From Tubiluchus corallicola (taxonomy: Eukaryota; Priapulida; Priapulimorpha; Priapulimorphida; Tubiluchidae), in assembly GCA_030141605.1 (NCBI GenBank), contig JAQGDQ010000029.1, forward strand, positions 985,501-1,049,500: a DNA stretch of 64,000 nucleotides, read 5' to 3'. The position numbers and the translations under genes were made by a program. The notes beneath the pieces are model-generated. The model made no database searches. It was not told the origin of the DNA and saw nothing but the letters and a program-made list of their open reading frames with translations. Shown here in pieces: positions 50,401 through 60,295 of the stretch. Every line of letters begins with the position of its first letter. The first letter of the stretch is position 1.

Positions 50401-53400
50401 ACGCAACGCCAGAATCACGCGGAATTTTTTCTCATGCTATAGGAATAAAAGCATAATATCAGTCTTCGCTATTTAAATTTTTTATGTGTTGTTGCGTGTT
50501 ATACATTGCACTGAATTCAAATAAGACTATAATCTGTAGTTCTGTATAACTAATCAGACAGCTAGCTGACACTGCACAGCTAACTAAAAATCCACCTGTA
50601 GAGAAATGAAAATACGACGGTGCAACTCACAACTCCGAACTATCTTCAGGTTATAGGAAAAAAGAATAAAATAGGTGTACTCCAAAAACGATTAAAAGCA
50701 AAACTAATTTTTTCGATTCAAAAATACATCATAGTCACAGAGGTACATTTGTCAGTTACAGTTCTGCTTTAACTGTACAACACATTTAATTTCAATTAAT
50801 TAACTGTCAAATGTAACAGCCAAAATAATAATATCATACGTTAGTAACGACGTCCACAATGAACTTCACATACATGTATTTGATATGTACGTGAATTTCT
50901 GAACGATCAAAAACTATCTGTATTCTTTGCAGTGCGTCGCAGTTTTGATGTACATGTAAATGCATTGTCTATTTTATGGGACCAAATTGATTCATTTATT
51001 TGATTAAAAATCAATAGCTCCGCTTTATTTTCCGATTTACCTACGTCGGTTATGAACTACGCATGCGTGAGAACGTATATGTAGCATGCTCTATGACACA
51101 GTACCATTACCAAGCAAATTAGGTTAGGTCCAATTAATACAACTCAAGGAAAAAATGAGTTCATGGTTACACTATTAGGTCAATGAAACATGTCGCGTGC
51201 TGTCATGCAGTGAAACTGAAGCATTTTATGTCCACTGTCCACAGTAAAGCTTATAGATTAAAATAAATAAAAACTCAATTAGCCAAATTTAATTTATTCA
51301 TGAGTAAACGAGGTCTAGCATCTGGAGTTAACAGATTCATATGCCAAAAGAAGTACGATGATAGAAACGGGCTCAGCTTAACATTGTGACATTGAAATTT
51401 AGTTGGTTCTGATTGCAAATAACAAAACTTGTCAAGGTGCCAGTTTTATAAATATCAAAACCATGCAGATCATTTACAGGTAAAATTCTGAAGTCTCAAC
51501 TTATCCACTTTAAGTTACTGATTATTTAAATTAAAAACTCACTTACAGAGACATTCCCTATTAAGACGTCAACATTCATTGAACATCAGCATTTAAAATT
51601 TAGTGACAGTTAAACACATTAAAAATTCTATTCTGTAAAATGATAGTAAAATGATGGATCATAATTCACTGTAATTCAAATGCAGACTCCATAACCCTAG
51701 GTCCCACTTTTAATGTGATGTCCTATAATGAGCAAGAGAGAAAAAAATAATAACGATAGGTAAAATATTACCTAGCAACATCTGTAATGCCACTTATCAC
51801 AAGGTACTAGCATCACTAATTTACTATAAATTTAGTTGCAATTATTTGCGTTTTACATTGAAAATTAGACCTAGAGTGCTAAATGCCACAGATTATAATA
51901 AACCAATTATTCTGCAATTCGAATGTCGAGGTACATTAATTTAGTTTATTGATTATATTTTAACAATGTATTTTATTCTGTCTCTTAGCAGAATTTAAAG
52001 TCACAAGTACTAGACAACTGCTCTGCCTCTAAGCATCAGATAACCTAAAAATCGACGTCTGAATTTTACTAATTATTAAATGTCTCGACAATCATGCAAT
52101 TAACGTAATAGATGTTAACTAACCTACATTGAACTGCATACATAGGAGTCAATTCTCAAACTTGACGTTTCTCGCCAGAAATGCTATAAACAATCAAATT
52201 ACTAATTTTGGAGCCCAATTTATCTGAAAATTAATGAAATCACTCACATCAGTGGTTGATGAAAATTATCCAGGCCGTTGCATTTATGTGACATCATTAG
52301 TTATAAACCACAAACATGAAGACAATCACAACACTGCTATTTCTCATTGCAGTTTGCTAACTACAGAAACAACTTTCCAGTACAGCAAATGTGTCACGCA
52401 TGCCTCACGACCATGATAATGAATCGTGCGTCCTAAAATCTCCAACAGCGTAGATCTACCTTAAGATTACTATAATTTGCTCTTCTAGCATGCTTAGCTG
52501 CCTCAGGTAACTAGTACTAACTATTATAAATATAGTATGCAAAGTGCACTTTACTGATCAAGGAGATCAATGGCAAACACACAAACAGTATGTATATCTA
52601 AGTCAAACATAGCAGAAAATGAGCGTAATGAATTTTATTTTGATCTAAGCACTCAGCAATGACCTAATGGTAACAACATATAAATTTATGATAAACAAAT
52701 CTTAAATTTATTGCTATTTATTTAACTGCAGTTTAGATACAAATGAATTTACTAAATTATATATACAATTTCTACATCAGTTTATGTATAACTTGTATAT
52801 TCCACATTAAACTATATATTTAAAGGTCCTATGACTCTATTTTTTTATGTTATTTTCTTTTATAGCATGGGCGGAATTACATATTTCTTAACTTTTAAGA
52901 CAGTCATGATGCGTACTTATGTGATGTGATATTGTTACTTAAATTGTGCGCCCTGCGATGTGATATTGGCTCTGCGGCAAATATTACTGCCCGCCATGAC
53001 ACTCAATGCTCTGACGTCACGTTAGGGAGAGCTTACTGAGAAATACAGTAAGTTCCCCGATTTTGCTTTTTTCGCAAGATATCTGTAAGGCGCGAAATTT
53101 GAAGTGTTTCAATGCAAATCAGAGCAAAAGTTTATAAAGAAATGAACCTGTTTTTTTGAATCACGCTAATCAGTAGTAAATTTTGACAGCAAGTGCCTAC
53201 TAAGGTGTCTCAGGATCTTTAATGTACAGGCAATGAGGAAATACAGTATAAATTGCACTGTATATACGTCAAGAATTTTTTGAAAACAGCCTAGGAGAGT
53301 TTGTTTTTAATCTTTAGTGGCAGATATAGCAGTAGTCCTTTGAATCTTGTAGATACTTAGTTGACACTTTTCAAAAGTATGAAAGAGAGTGACGTTTGTT

Positions 53401-55923
53401 TTTCTCAATCCAGTGTAGGTCAAACTACCTCTCTTAGCAAAAACAGATAATACTATAGGAGGCTTCCTGCACTAAATGTCAGTAACATACTGTAGTTGTT
53501 AAGAAATCAATTTTTTACTAACCTTTTAGAAACCCATCCTATCATAGGATTTCACACCCTTTACAAAAAAATCCCTAACCACAAACAGGAATTGCCCAGA
53601 AATTACTTAGGGGCAGAGCATGTCCTTCATGTCTTAACTGTGAGTCCCACATTATTTTCTTTGCATGTTAAAGCATTCAGGAAATTGGAAAATGGGTTTA
53701 TATCCTGTCATAATTAATGTGGCTCGAAAACATCATGTTAAAAATTTAGCCAACATCACAGGAACTCAATGGACAAATGCCGAAATTTGTCATCCTGAGC
53801 CAATAATGAGCTGTATGCACAAAAACATATAAATTTACGAGAGGAAATTTTATGTTTTACGAGAGGAATTATATATTAAGTATACACTACAATTGTGATA
53901 CAAATTACCAAGCTACTGGAATTACAATTTTAGAAAAGAACTTCAGAAATACTAATATTCCTCCTTACTCAATATTCAGGGTGCCTATAACAATAGAATA
54001 AAAATGAGGAGAACGAAGGGAAGACAGAAAAGATAATTTGAAAGTTCAGGAAAAGGTACATATAGAGTGACATGGAGACATTCGGACAAGTCAGATACAT
54101 TTGCGATTTATTTAATGTCTTCTGACATCAGAATTTTGAATATATCTTTAAAGCGTTAACTGGACAGAATGCTTAAACAGGAAGAAAACGCAATGTTAAA
54201 CTATGTCCCAAAAAACTTTCCATCGAAAGTTTTATTACTTAACATTAGGCTTACCTGTCTCAAAGACTTATATAATTGGGAAAGAAAATTTTTAAACCAA
54301 AACCAGACCCAATGTTAAAATTTAGGTCAAAACAATCAATTCTTTAAAATATTGAAAAGAAACATACTATTTTTTAGAGAATGACTAGCATAAAGCAATT
54401 ATTACCACACATGCAATTTCGCAATTTCGTGAGTATAGCAGTAAATTTGAATTTTTATCGCAAAACTTGCCAAGTTTTATTACAACACACGGAATCTCTT
54501 ATAATAGCACTGTACTTAAATTTTTGCTTTTGCAAACAAGCTCATGGAATGTTTTTGATGTTGAAAATTATGTTAGTTTGGCTCCCCTGTTGTTAATTAA
54601 GATTTTAACCTATTGTTTAATTATCAGAAACGTTTTACTTTTTACCGTACTTGAAAATCAGGTAGTGTATGAAAAATCATCCTGTCTTCCTTTAACAATT
54701 TAAAATATCCGCACAATTGGTAAAATATTGCTGCTTCATCTTCCCAGTGTGCAACACTAACTAACCAGAAAACCTATTTTTAATCTTGTTGACAAAATAC
54801 AGCAATTTAAAATTTTGCTTTGTTAGTGTAGTGTGCACTAGAGTTATATTCGGATTATTTTTCAAACTTTCTTCAATGTTATCAAAACTTGTGTCACTTT
54901 ACTTATTGTCAAAACAGCTGCACCTGATGGTCATTGCGGGAGTTTAAATTTTCAAGTTTTATACAGTATTTGCTGCTAACATAAGCCCTGTACTCAATAA
55001 GACAACTTGTAATAGTATAATATCTCAAGACGAATTTGTAAGCTTTATGTAAGGGCTTTCTTGTGCTTTAGCAGATTTTGTGACCTGTAAAACTGACAAG
55101 TGCAAATTGACTAGTGACAGAGGGAGTCATACAACTGGCATGCTTGAAATTTGTAGTATTTTGCAAGCAGTTTTCTGTATATCATCTTAACAGTACAATA
55201 TATCAACTGTTTAAATTATAAACGTACCAGATGCAAAATTAAGTAAACATAAAATTTGACAGGCTACCAGAACAAAATAATTTGTACAAAGATATCCAGA
55301 ATTCATGTCGCATATAGGATAGAAATTATAATAAAAACTTGGCATGTTGGAACCTTGAAATCAACAGGCTGCAGTGAGTTATAATGTAAGAAACAGAGCC
55401 ATCTGGGTAGAAGTATACCTCAATCGAGGCTGTAATAGTAATTACCGAAAAATGAAAGCCTTTTAATGTACAATGAACAAAAATTTAAAACCTACCTATA
55501 CTGCCGTTCTGCTGCTGTGCTCTCTGGTACTAATTTTGCTGTTGTAAAAGGCTTATCCATGTTTGGGTCCTTGTGTCCATTTACGTAACTGGGTTGGCAA
55601 CATGTATTAACAACTAGTGAACGGGTTACCGTTGGCTTAGTACTGCATATATATTTGAGGGGAGATGTTGGATCAGATAAGTTTTGGCAGTCGCAGCACA
55701 TTGTATTACTATTGCCTTTGTCACTGTCTGTGTCTGATGCTCGAGCGCTTGCACTAGAAGAACTTACATAATCTTCGTGTTCGAAAACGTCCGACTCATG
55801 CGTTCCTAAGGCATCTGCCGCGAGCGTTAACTTTTCCATTCTGTTTGCAAATATTTCCACTTCATGTCCCAACTCCTCTAATAATTTTTGCTGCTCCTTG
55901 TCTGACTGTTGTAGTTCAGACAT
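38229..55923 (-). CDS. NADK: NAD kinase (ATP-NAD kinase), 11 coding exons
   Basis: The enzyme phosphorylates NAD+ to NADP+ using ATP and sets the cytosolic NADP(H) pool. Exons in transcript order: 55496-55923, 44257-44340, 43615-43744, 42567-42675, 42256-42341, 41577-41688, 41049-41164, 40699-40798, 40183-40340, 39425-39507, 38229-38439. All introns are GT-AG (the intron before the 40699-40798 exon ends AAG), phases agree, and the sum is 538 codons plus TGA. The catalytic GGDGT motif is residues 266-270; the second NADK signature STPTGSTAY is about 393-401; [19 protein letters not shown] follows. The core matches human NADK block by block. The first 142 residues are divergent and Ser/Asp-rich, as the N-terminus usually is in animal NADKs. 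It converges with RapGAP, with 3 kb between the stops. Confidence 0.96.
39425..39507 (-). CDS. NADK: NADK exon 10
   Basis: It encodes [20 protein letters not shown], then RELRQGD. It aligns with AWVSFDGR of human NADK. Phase 2 end, GT|gtaagt. Confidence 0.97.
40183..40340 (-). CDS. NADK: NADK exon 9: STPTGSTAY motif
   Basis: It encodes [20 protein letters not shown] and [19 protein letters not shown]. This is the second NADK signature and the most conserved part of the family. Confidence 0.98.
40699..40798 (-). CDS. NADK: NADK exon 8
   Basis: It encodes [20 protein letters not shown], then [13 protein letters not shown]. The LNExxIDRG and VQGDG blocks are NAD-binding signatures. The acceptor is ttttaag, a non-CAG but acceptable site. 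Confidence 0.97.
41049..41164 (-). CDS. NADK: NADK exon 7
   Basis: It encodes [12 protein letters not shown], then a linker ([20 protein letters not shown]). LRSRLK matches the family; the linker corresponds to the variable insertion of animal NADKs before LNEV(V/I)IDRG. Confidence 0.95.
41400..41465 (-). mobile_element. Degraded tRNA-like element in NADK intron
   Basis: On the minus strand there is a perfect box B (GGTTCGATTCC, 41422-41412) and a degraded box-A region near 41460-41441. It probably is a SINE remnant; length and ends are unclear. Confidence 0.35.
41577..41688 (-). CDS. NADK: NADK exon 6
   Basis: It encodes [20 protein letters not shown], a canonical NADK block, then a variable helix to VLQG. 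Acceptor tttttttcag; donor G|gtatgg. Confidence 0.97.
42137..42195. repeat. ACT triplet array
   Basis: Imperfect (ACT)n in an NADK intron. Confidence 0.75.
42256..42341 (-). CDS. NADK: NADK exon 5: GGDGT motif
   Basis: It encodes [20 protein letters not shown]. The GGDGT loop binds the nucleotide phosphate and includes the catalytic Asp. Donor CAG|gtattc. Confidence 0.98.
42567..42675 (-). CDS. NADK: NADK exon 4
   Basis: It encodes [20 protein letters not shown] and a less conserved helix ending RLRPFVE. It aligns with the ENMIVYVEKKVLED region of human NADK. Confidence 0.93.
43615..43744 (-). CDS. NADK: NADK exon 3
   Basis: It encodes [20 protein letters not shown], then [11 protein letters not shown]. 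The IQDPAS, LTW and VLVIKK blocks are NADK-specific. This is the first strand of the catalytic fold. Confidence 0.96.
44257..44340 (-). CDS. NADK: NADK exon 2
   Basis: It encodes [20 protein letters not shown], then LKNSAGL. This corresponds to the RTRSLHGPCPVTTFGPKA stretch before the kinase fold in human NADK. Phase 2 end, AT|gtaagt. Confidence 0.9.
47942..48232 (+). other. Unrecognised 96-codon ORF in NADK intron 1
   Basis: The ATG ORF starts MEKPHLDNN and has a Cys cluster ([13 protein letters not shown]); the frame is open upstream to 47849 with a Lys/Arg-rich stretch. The second half becomes hydrophobic and looks like read-through. It could be a small exon of an unannotated gene, or chance. 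Confidence 0.15.
54392..54610 (+). repeat. Dispersed repeat, copy 2
   Basis: It is the shorter counterpart of 22-425, inside the interval upstream of NADK exon 2. It contains a local duplication of gcaatttc. The 71- and 78-codon ORFs over it are by-products of the repeat. Confidence 0.75.
55496..55923 (-). CDS. NADK: NADK coding exon 1: divergent N-terminus
   Basis: The ATG at 55923-55921 has an in-frame TAA 24 nt upstream, which fixes the start. It encodes 142 residues: a short Leu/Glu helix ([20 protein letters not shown]), a Ser/Asp-rich stretch ([20 protein letters not shown]), a few Cys (MCCDCQN) and a basic end. It ends TAT AG|gtaggt, phase 2, and the next exon supplies a G to give Arg. 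This fit is why I place it in NADK across an 11-kb intron. No domain is recognised. An independent gene is the alternative. Confidence 0.75.
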
Positions 55924-56980
55924 ACTTACAGTACTACACACCTTTTACACAAAAATATCCAGAACAATAACGCCAATTACATTGCTTGTAAACTTAAAAA
56001 CTTGGCATTTTCAATTGTCAGACTGCTGCTTAGTAGTTACAACGCACTGAGTAAGCTACCATTTTATTAAAACTCAAGTGAGTGAAAACCAGGACGCACC
56101 GCGAGGTGGATCACGATAAGTAGTCTTGCACAGGCTACTTATGTGTTATTAAACATGTGTGTTATTAAAGTAAATGTGCGCTCTACACAGTCAGTTTAGA
56201 TTGTACAGAAACACAAAATAAACAGACAATTTAATTTACCTTCCGGGTTTCGAAATGATGTCACGAAAAAAGAAGTGGTTAAATAACTACGTTTTCGATT
56301 TGCAGCTATTAATGAAACATGCTAATTATTTAGGCTTTAATGTGAAAAGTAAAATTAGAAGCAGCTGTAGATACATAGTGATTGCAGTGTTTGTTTAGAA
56401 CAGTGTGCAAAAGCAAAAATTAAAGAAGCAAAAATGTGTTTTTACTCGAAAATACGATCACATTATCACAGGAGGATTGCATGACAAAAATTCATTAGAA
56501 TTAACTATTCTTGAAGTTGTGAATTCATGTTAAAAATCTTCCGTAATAAAAATGCTATATGCTATAATACACCCCTTATTTATTACTATTTAAAAAACTA
56601 TCCAAAGTCAGTTGCAATCGTGTCATGCATGTTCTGTGCTTAAAATAAATTCCGGCCTCATGTTTTACACAAGTTTTTTGCAGCAACAGCTACTATAATC
56701 AGACACAAGTAAGCTAAAATGCTAAACCGAGCTTAATTAAAATGCCATTATTCTGTAATGTTATGTTATTTTACGATAAATCACATTATCTAGTATGTAA
56801 CGAAAAACAGTTATCGATAGTAGAACAGTTACTGCATGATGTCATTCAAAGACTTGGGTAATAGTCAATGGCTGCCTAGCTGGTGGACTGGTGTTGGTCC
56901 AATAACCTTGCCTGAAAAAGAAAATTTGAGGACGCCATTTGGAAGAAAGGTCTAAAAGTTCGGTCAGTTTGTGATTAGAA

Positions 56981-57060
56981 GGGGTTGAATGGTCAAGTGT
57001 GGCTTATAAGCCTACTTCTTAAACAAAGGCCTGTGTTCAAATCCAGGCTCAGTTTCAGTT
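56981..57060 (+). mobile_element. tRNA-like element, probable SINE remnant
   Basis: Box-A-like TGGTCAAGTGT (56990-57000) and box-B-like TGTTCAAATCC (57034-57044) start 44 nt apart, as in a tRNA gene. GCCTG/CAGGC can pair around box B, but the loop is too long for a normal T-arm, so a working tRNA is unlikely. Confidence 0.4.
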
Positions 57061-57196
57061 TTTTCACGTAATTTTCCTTTGGTTGAAGATTTGTTTCAAA
57101 ATTAATTATAGCGGACAATTCAATTATTTAGACACGTTATTATTTTCATTTGAAGGTGACGTATCGTAAGGACTTTTCTTTATGTTTATACATGAG

Positions 57197-57217
57197 TATT
57201 TATTTATTTATTTTTAA
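57197..57217 (-). terminator. A/T repeat holding candidate poly(A) signals for the ENOSF1-like gene
   Basis: Overlapping AATAAA hexamers occur on the minus strand (TATTTATTTATTTATTTTTA on +), about 490 bp after the stop. Confidence 0.3.
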
Positions 57218-57701
57218 TAAATCTATGAATATTAGTCAAGAGATTTATATGTCTATTAAAAACATCGTCGACAATGTATAGAGAGTAAAACTACAGTTAT
57301 AAGTACAGAGTACATTAGTACAATATAAATACACAAATACGTGCAAATAAAATTTAAAAGTACAGGTAAAAAATTATAATTATAAATTTTATTATAATTA
57401 AAAAATTAATATGCCCACTGCTAGAATTTCAAGTTTCTATAGTTACCAGCGTACTGAGTCACAAGTCAATCTGGATTACCATGAGCAAATCGCAATGTAC
57501 ATGAACTAAATACTGATAATTTAATTTTTGCAGTAGTGCAATTTTGTGATACATCTGATTTGCAATGACTTCGAACGTATGCGTGTGGTTTGATGCTAGT
57601 GAACAAAAAATGTAAAATTCTAAACTGGAGTATTTTCCAACAAATTTGCAATAAACCCCAGAATTAAGCTGCTCGCCAACAATGACGTCAGTGATAATTT
57701 G

Positions 57702-59054
57702 TTAATAAGTAGGGACGAATTGACCTTCAAGGATAAGTTGACGCCAAATTTTACCTTCTGGATACTGATAATTTTCAAAAACTTCGGGTTTTAACTCAGT
57801 GGAGTAACCTGGCTTTGTGGGTAACACGTAGGTAGCATTGAATATCCTAACAGGATTGACAAAGTGTTCATGAAATTCTTCAATGTACTCAATAAGATGG
57901 TTCTCCATAGAACCATTAACATAGATATGGTTAAAGAATGCCATATGTTGTGCCATTTCGCCTAGCCCTACTCCTCCAGTGTGAGGACAGACTGGAATAT
58001 TAAATTTCTTTGCCATCAGCAAAACAGCAATAATTTCATTAGGCCCACCAAGACGTGCTGGGTCAATCTGGCAAAACTGCATTGCATTGGTCTGCAAAAA
58101 TTGCTTGAACATAATCCGATTATGGCAGTGTTCTCCAGTAGCAACTCCAATTCCATGTGGACTCAGAGCTTCAGCAATGGCTGCATGACCTAGAATATCA
58201 TCAGGGGATGTAGGTTCCTCAATCCACAAAGGTAGGAATTCTACCAGTGATTGCATGTGTTGTTTTGCCTCTTCAACATCCCACTTCTGATTTGCATCGA
58301 CCATTAATGTATTTTCTTCCCCTATCACCTTTCGCATGATCCCTACTCTGCGATGGTCATCTTTTATGTTGCGGCCTACTTTTATCTTAAACTTCGTCCA
58401 TCCAGCTGTCAATGCTTCTCGAGTCAACTGTTCTATCTTTTCTTCACTATGGCAACGCCACCCAACTGATGTAGTATAAGCCGTGTATCCATTTTTGGAC
58501 AAGTATTTAATCCTACACACTTTTGATGTCTCATTTTGCTTTAATATGTGAAGAGCTTCTTCAGGACAGAGAACGTCAGATATGTATCGAAAGTCAATTA
58601 AAGATACAATTTGTTCTGGACTCATATCAGCCAGCAGCTTCCACACTGGCTTATTCTCCATTTTGCCCCATAAATCCCACAAAGCATTCACAATGGCGGC
58701 TGTGGCTAGATGTATAACCCCTTTTTCAGGGCCAGTCCATCTCATTTGGCTGTCACTAGTAAGCTTCCTCCAAAAAGAAGCAAAGTTGGAGTAAATGTTA
58801 TTAACATCCTCTCCACGGAAAAGATACATCATTGACTCTATGGCTCTCACCACAATGAGTGTGCCGTCGCCAAGGGTAAATGTAAGACCACACCCTGTTT
58901 CCCCACTACTTGTAGTTAATAAAAGGTACGCGCATGACATCACATCAGTGTGAATAGCATCTGACATGCCATCCAGCCAAGTGGGAAATCTAATGTCAAA
59001 AACTGAAGCATCCTTTATAATACTAGACTTTGATACTTTATGTGATGAAGACAT
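57702..59054 (-). CDS. ENOSF1: ENOSF1-like L-fuconate dehydratase (enolase superfamily), single exon
   Basis: It is predicted to dehydrate L-fuconate to 2-keto-3-deoxy-L-fuconate, using Mg2+; the human protein is called mitochondrial enolase superfamily member 1. The 450 residues match the family length (443 in human). The N-terminal capping domain is about 10-150, with WTGPEKG and LATAAIVNALWDLW. The barrel holds the catalytic set: KFKIKVG (Lys221, Lys223), MVDANQKWD (Asp253, Asn255), WIEEPTSPDD (Glu279), GVATGEHCHNR (Glu308), QIDPARLGG (Asp331), CPHTGGVGLGE (His358) and GSMEN (Glu384). All expected catalytic residues are present. I chose the ATG at 59054; the frame stays open upstream to 59210 but has no ATG. 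The whole coding region has no intron, unlike the many-exon vertebrate gene. It shares orientation with NADK, 1.8 kb away. Confidence 0.97.
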   Translation of the reverse strand: MSSSHKVSKSSIIKDASVFDIRFPTWLDGMSDAIHTDVMSCAYLLLTTSSGETGCGLTFTLGDGTLIVVRAIESMMYLFRGEDVNNIYSNFASFWRKLTSDSQMRWTGPEKGVIHLATAAIVNALWDLWGKMENKPVWKLLADMSPEQIVSLIDFRYISDVLCPEEALHILKQNETSKVCRIKYLSKNGYTAYTTSVGWRCHSEEKIEQLTREALTAGWTKFKIKVGRNIKDDHRRVGIMRKVIGEENTLMVDANQKWDVEEAKQHMQSLVEFLPLWIEEPTSPDDILGHAAIAEALSPHGIGVATGEHCHNRIMFKQFLQTNAMQFCQIDPARLGGPNEIIAVLLMAKKFNIPVCPHTGGVGLGEMAQHMAFFNHIYVNGSMENHLIEYIEEFHEHFVNPVRIFNATYVLPTKPGYSTELKPEVFENYQYPEGKIWRQLILEGQFVPTY

Positions 59055-59136
59055 GATAATCAGGCTGCTGTAAATTATCTTAGACTTGTTGAGTAGACTA
59101 CGTATCAAAGTGCGTGATCGTTGTCGAAAACTGTTA

Positions 59137-59144
59137 TATTTATA
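59137..59144 (-). promoter_or_regulatory. Putative TATA box of the ENOSF1-like gene
   Basis: TATAAATA on the minus strand sits 83-90 nt before the chosen ATG. A start about 30 nt downstream, near 59113, would leave a 5' leader of roughly 58 nt. This supports the ATG at 59054 over any upstream extension. Confidence 0.45.
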
Positions 59145-59780
59145 ACCTTTCAGTAGAGAAATGATAATCCTGATTGCTACTGTAATTGATTGAAAACTCC
59201 GAGTCCAGGATCAAGTCAGCTTGAAGTCAAAAAACTGTAAAATACAGAAAAATCACACTAAGTAAAATGCACGTCTTTTCTTTTAGGGGAGTATTAACTA
59301 ATGAAACAGCTTGTTTGTGCATGTAAACTCTAATTGCACGAAAGAAAACACATAAAATCACCGTAACTCACCAAAAAATATTTGTTTTTGTAATAAAATC
59401 ACCTTATACGAGAAATTATAATGTAGTTATTGTCATCATTCATAGTGATGAGTATATTAAATTTTTTAGTTCTTGACGCTAGATTGGTCATTTTGATGTT
59501 GTTAGTGTACGGGACTAAACCTACTTACTTGAGGCTATTTGACACTCATTAAACGCAAAATTTCTGGATACTGAATATCCACATTACATTTACCCTAAAC
59601 ACAACACTTCACAATTTAAGAAGTATTTCACAACATTATGTGCTTCAGGTTCAAATACCCCTGAAGTTGGGCGTAAATTCGAGGCGCCATCAATAGAAAA
59701 GCAATTAGAGCCAAAATACGCATCTGATTGGCTACTACTAACTCATACACCCTTTGTTTAGAAGAACGTTACTATAAAGT

Positions 59781-59841
59781 CACAGTTTAAACAATAGTAT
59801 TACATAGTATATGTAAACATAATACTATTGTTTAAACTGTG
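59781..59841. repeat. Perfect 22-bp inverted repeat (hairpin)
   Basis: The arms 59781-59802 (starting CACAGTTTAAACAATAG) and 59820-59841 are perfect reverse complements around a 17-nt spacer. No larger element with these as termini was recognised. Confidence 0.95.
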
Positions 59842-60088
59842 GTAAAGTTAAAACATAGTATGACGCATGTTAAGTTCAGTAAAACGTGAAAAAGGTGTAA
59901 AATTAAAGTTTTGACAAAATTACCTCTTACTGTTACTGTTAGATCAATTACTTACTGCCTATAGCATTACTGTACAATATTTACTGTTACATCATAATGT
60001 TCACAATAAATTCATTAGTGCTTATAATTAATGTTCATAATCTCGCAGCCATCTTATTTGGTCTCTTCTGTTTCGCATGGGTCTATTG

Positions 60089-60295
60089 CTAGCAGGTTGT
60101 GTTGCATGGTTCTTGAAGCAGTTCAAATTCAAAATCTACGTTGAGGTCAGGCAGTTCTTCACAGTGGCACTTTAAAAGTTTGTGCACTTTTACCAGATTT
60201 GAAATGTTGAAGATCTTACCATTGTCGAATGACTCAGTTACGATGCACTTTAACGCTGCGGGATTCAGTCTCTTTTGGGTACGTGCACTGATTTC
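60089..60295 (-). pseudogene. Possible terminal exon or gene fragment, unidentified
   Basis: A minus-strand frame open for 68 codons to a TAG, without ATG, reads like real protein: RTQKRLNPAALKCIVTESF, KVHKLLKCHCEELPDLNVDF and EFELLQEP. The charge balance and composition differ from nearby chance frames. No good acceptor precedes it and no upstream exon was found, so a decayed gene or transposon fragment is likely. Confidence 0.25.

Larger units (their letters stand above)
44341..55495 (-). other. NADK intron 1 (11.2 kb)
   Basis: No second exon chain is supportable on either strand. It contains dispersed repeat copy 2 and one unexplained + strand ORF near 47942. Alternative NADK first exons may lie here but cannot be recognised from sequence alone. 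Confidence 0.5.
55924..57701. other. Spacer between ENOSF1-like gene and NADK
   Basis: 1.8 kb expected to hold the ENOSF1 3' UTR and the NADK promoter. Apart from a tRNA-like element and A/T repeats, nothing is recognisable; no clear TATA box for NADK was seen. Confidence 0.5.

Noticed and set aside
56981-57060. Functional tRNA gene
   Set aside because: A box and B box spacing fit, but the arms do not fold into a proper cloverleaf.
57981-58794. Several + strand ORFs across the ENOSF1-like gene
   Set aside because: They are antisense to an intact, recognisable enzyme.
55924-59054. ENOSF1-NADK operon
   Set aside because: They share a strand, but 1.8 kb separates them and the upstream gene has its own candidate poly(A) signals.
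59781-59841. Confident miRNA call
   Set aside because: Only the perfect hairpin is visible; miRNA precursors usually have mismatches and longer stems, and there is no expression evidence.
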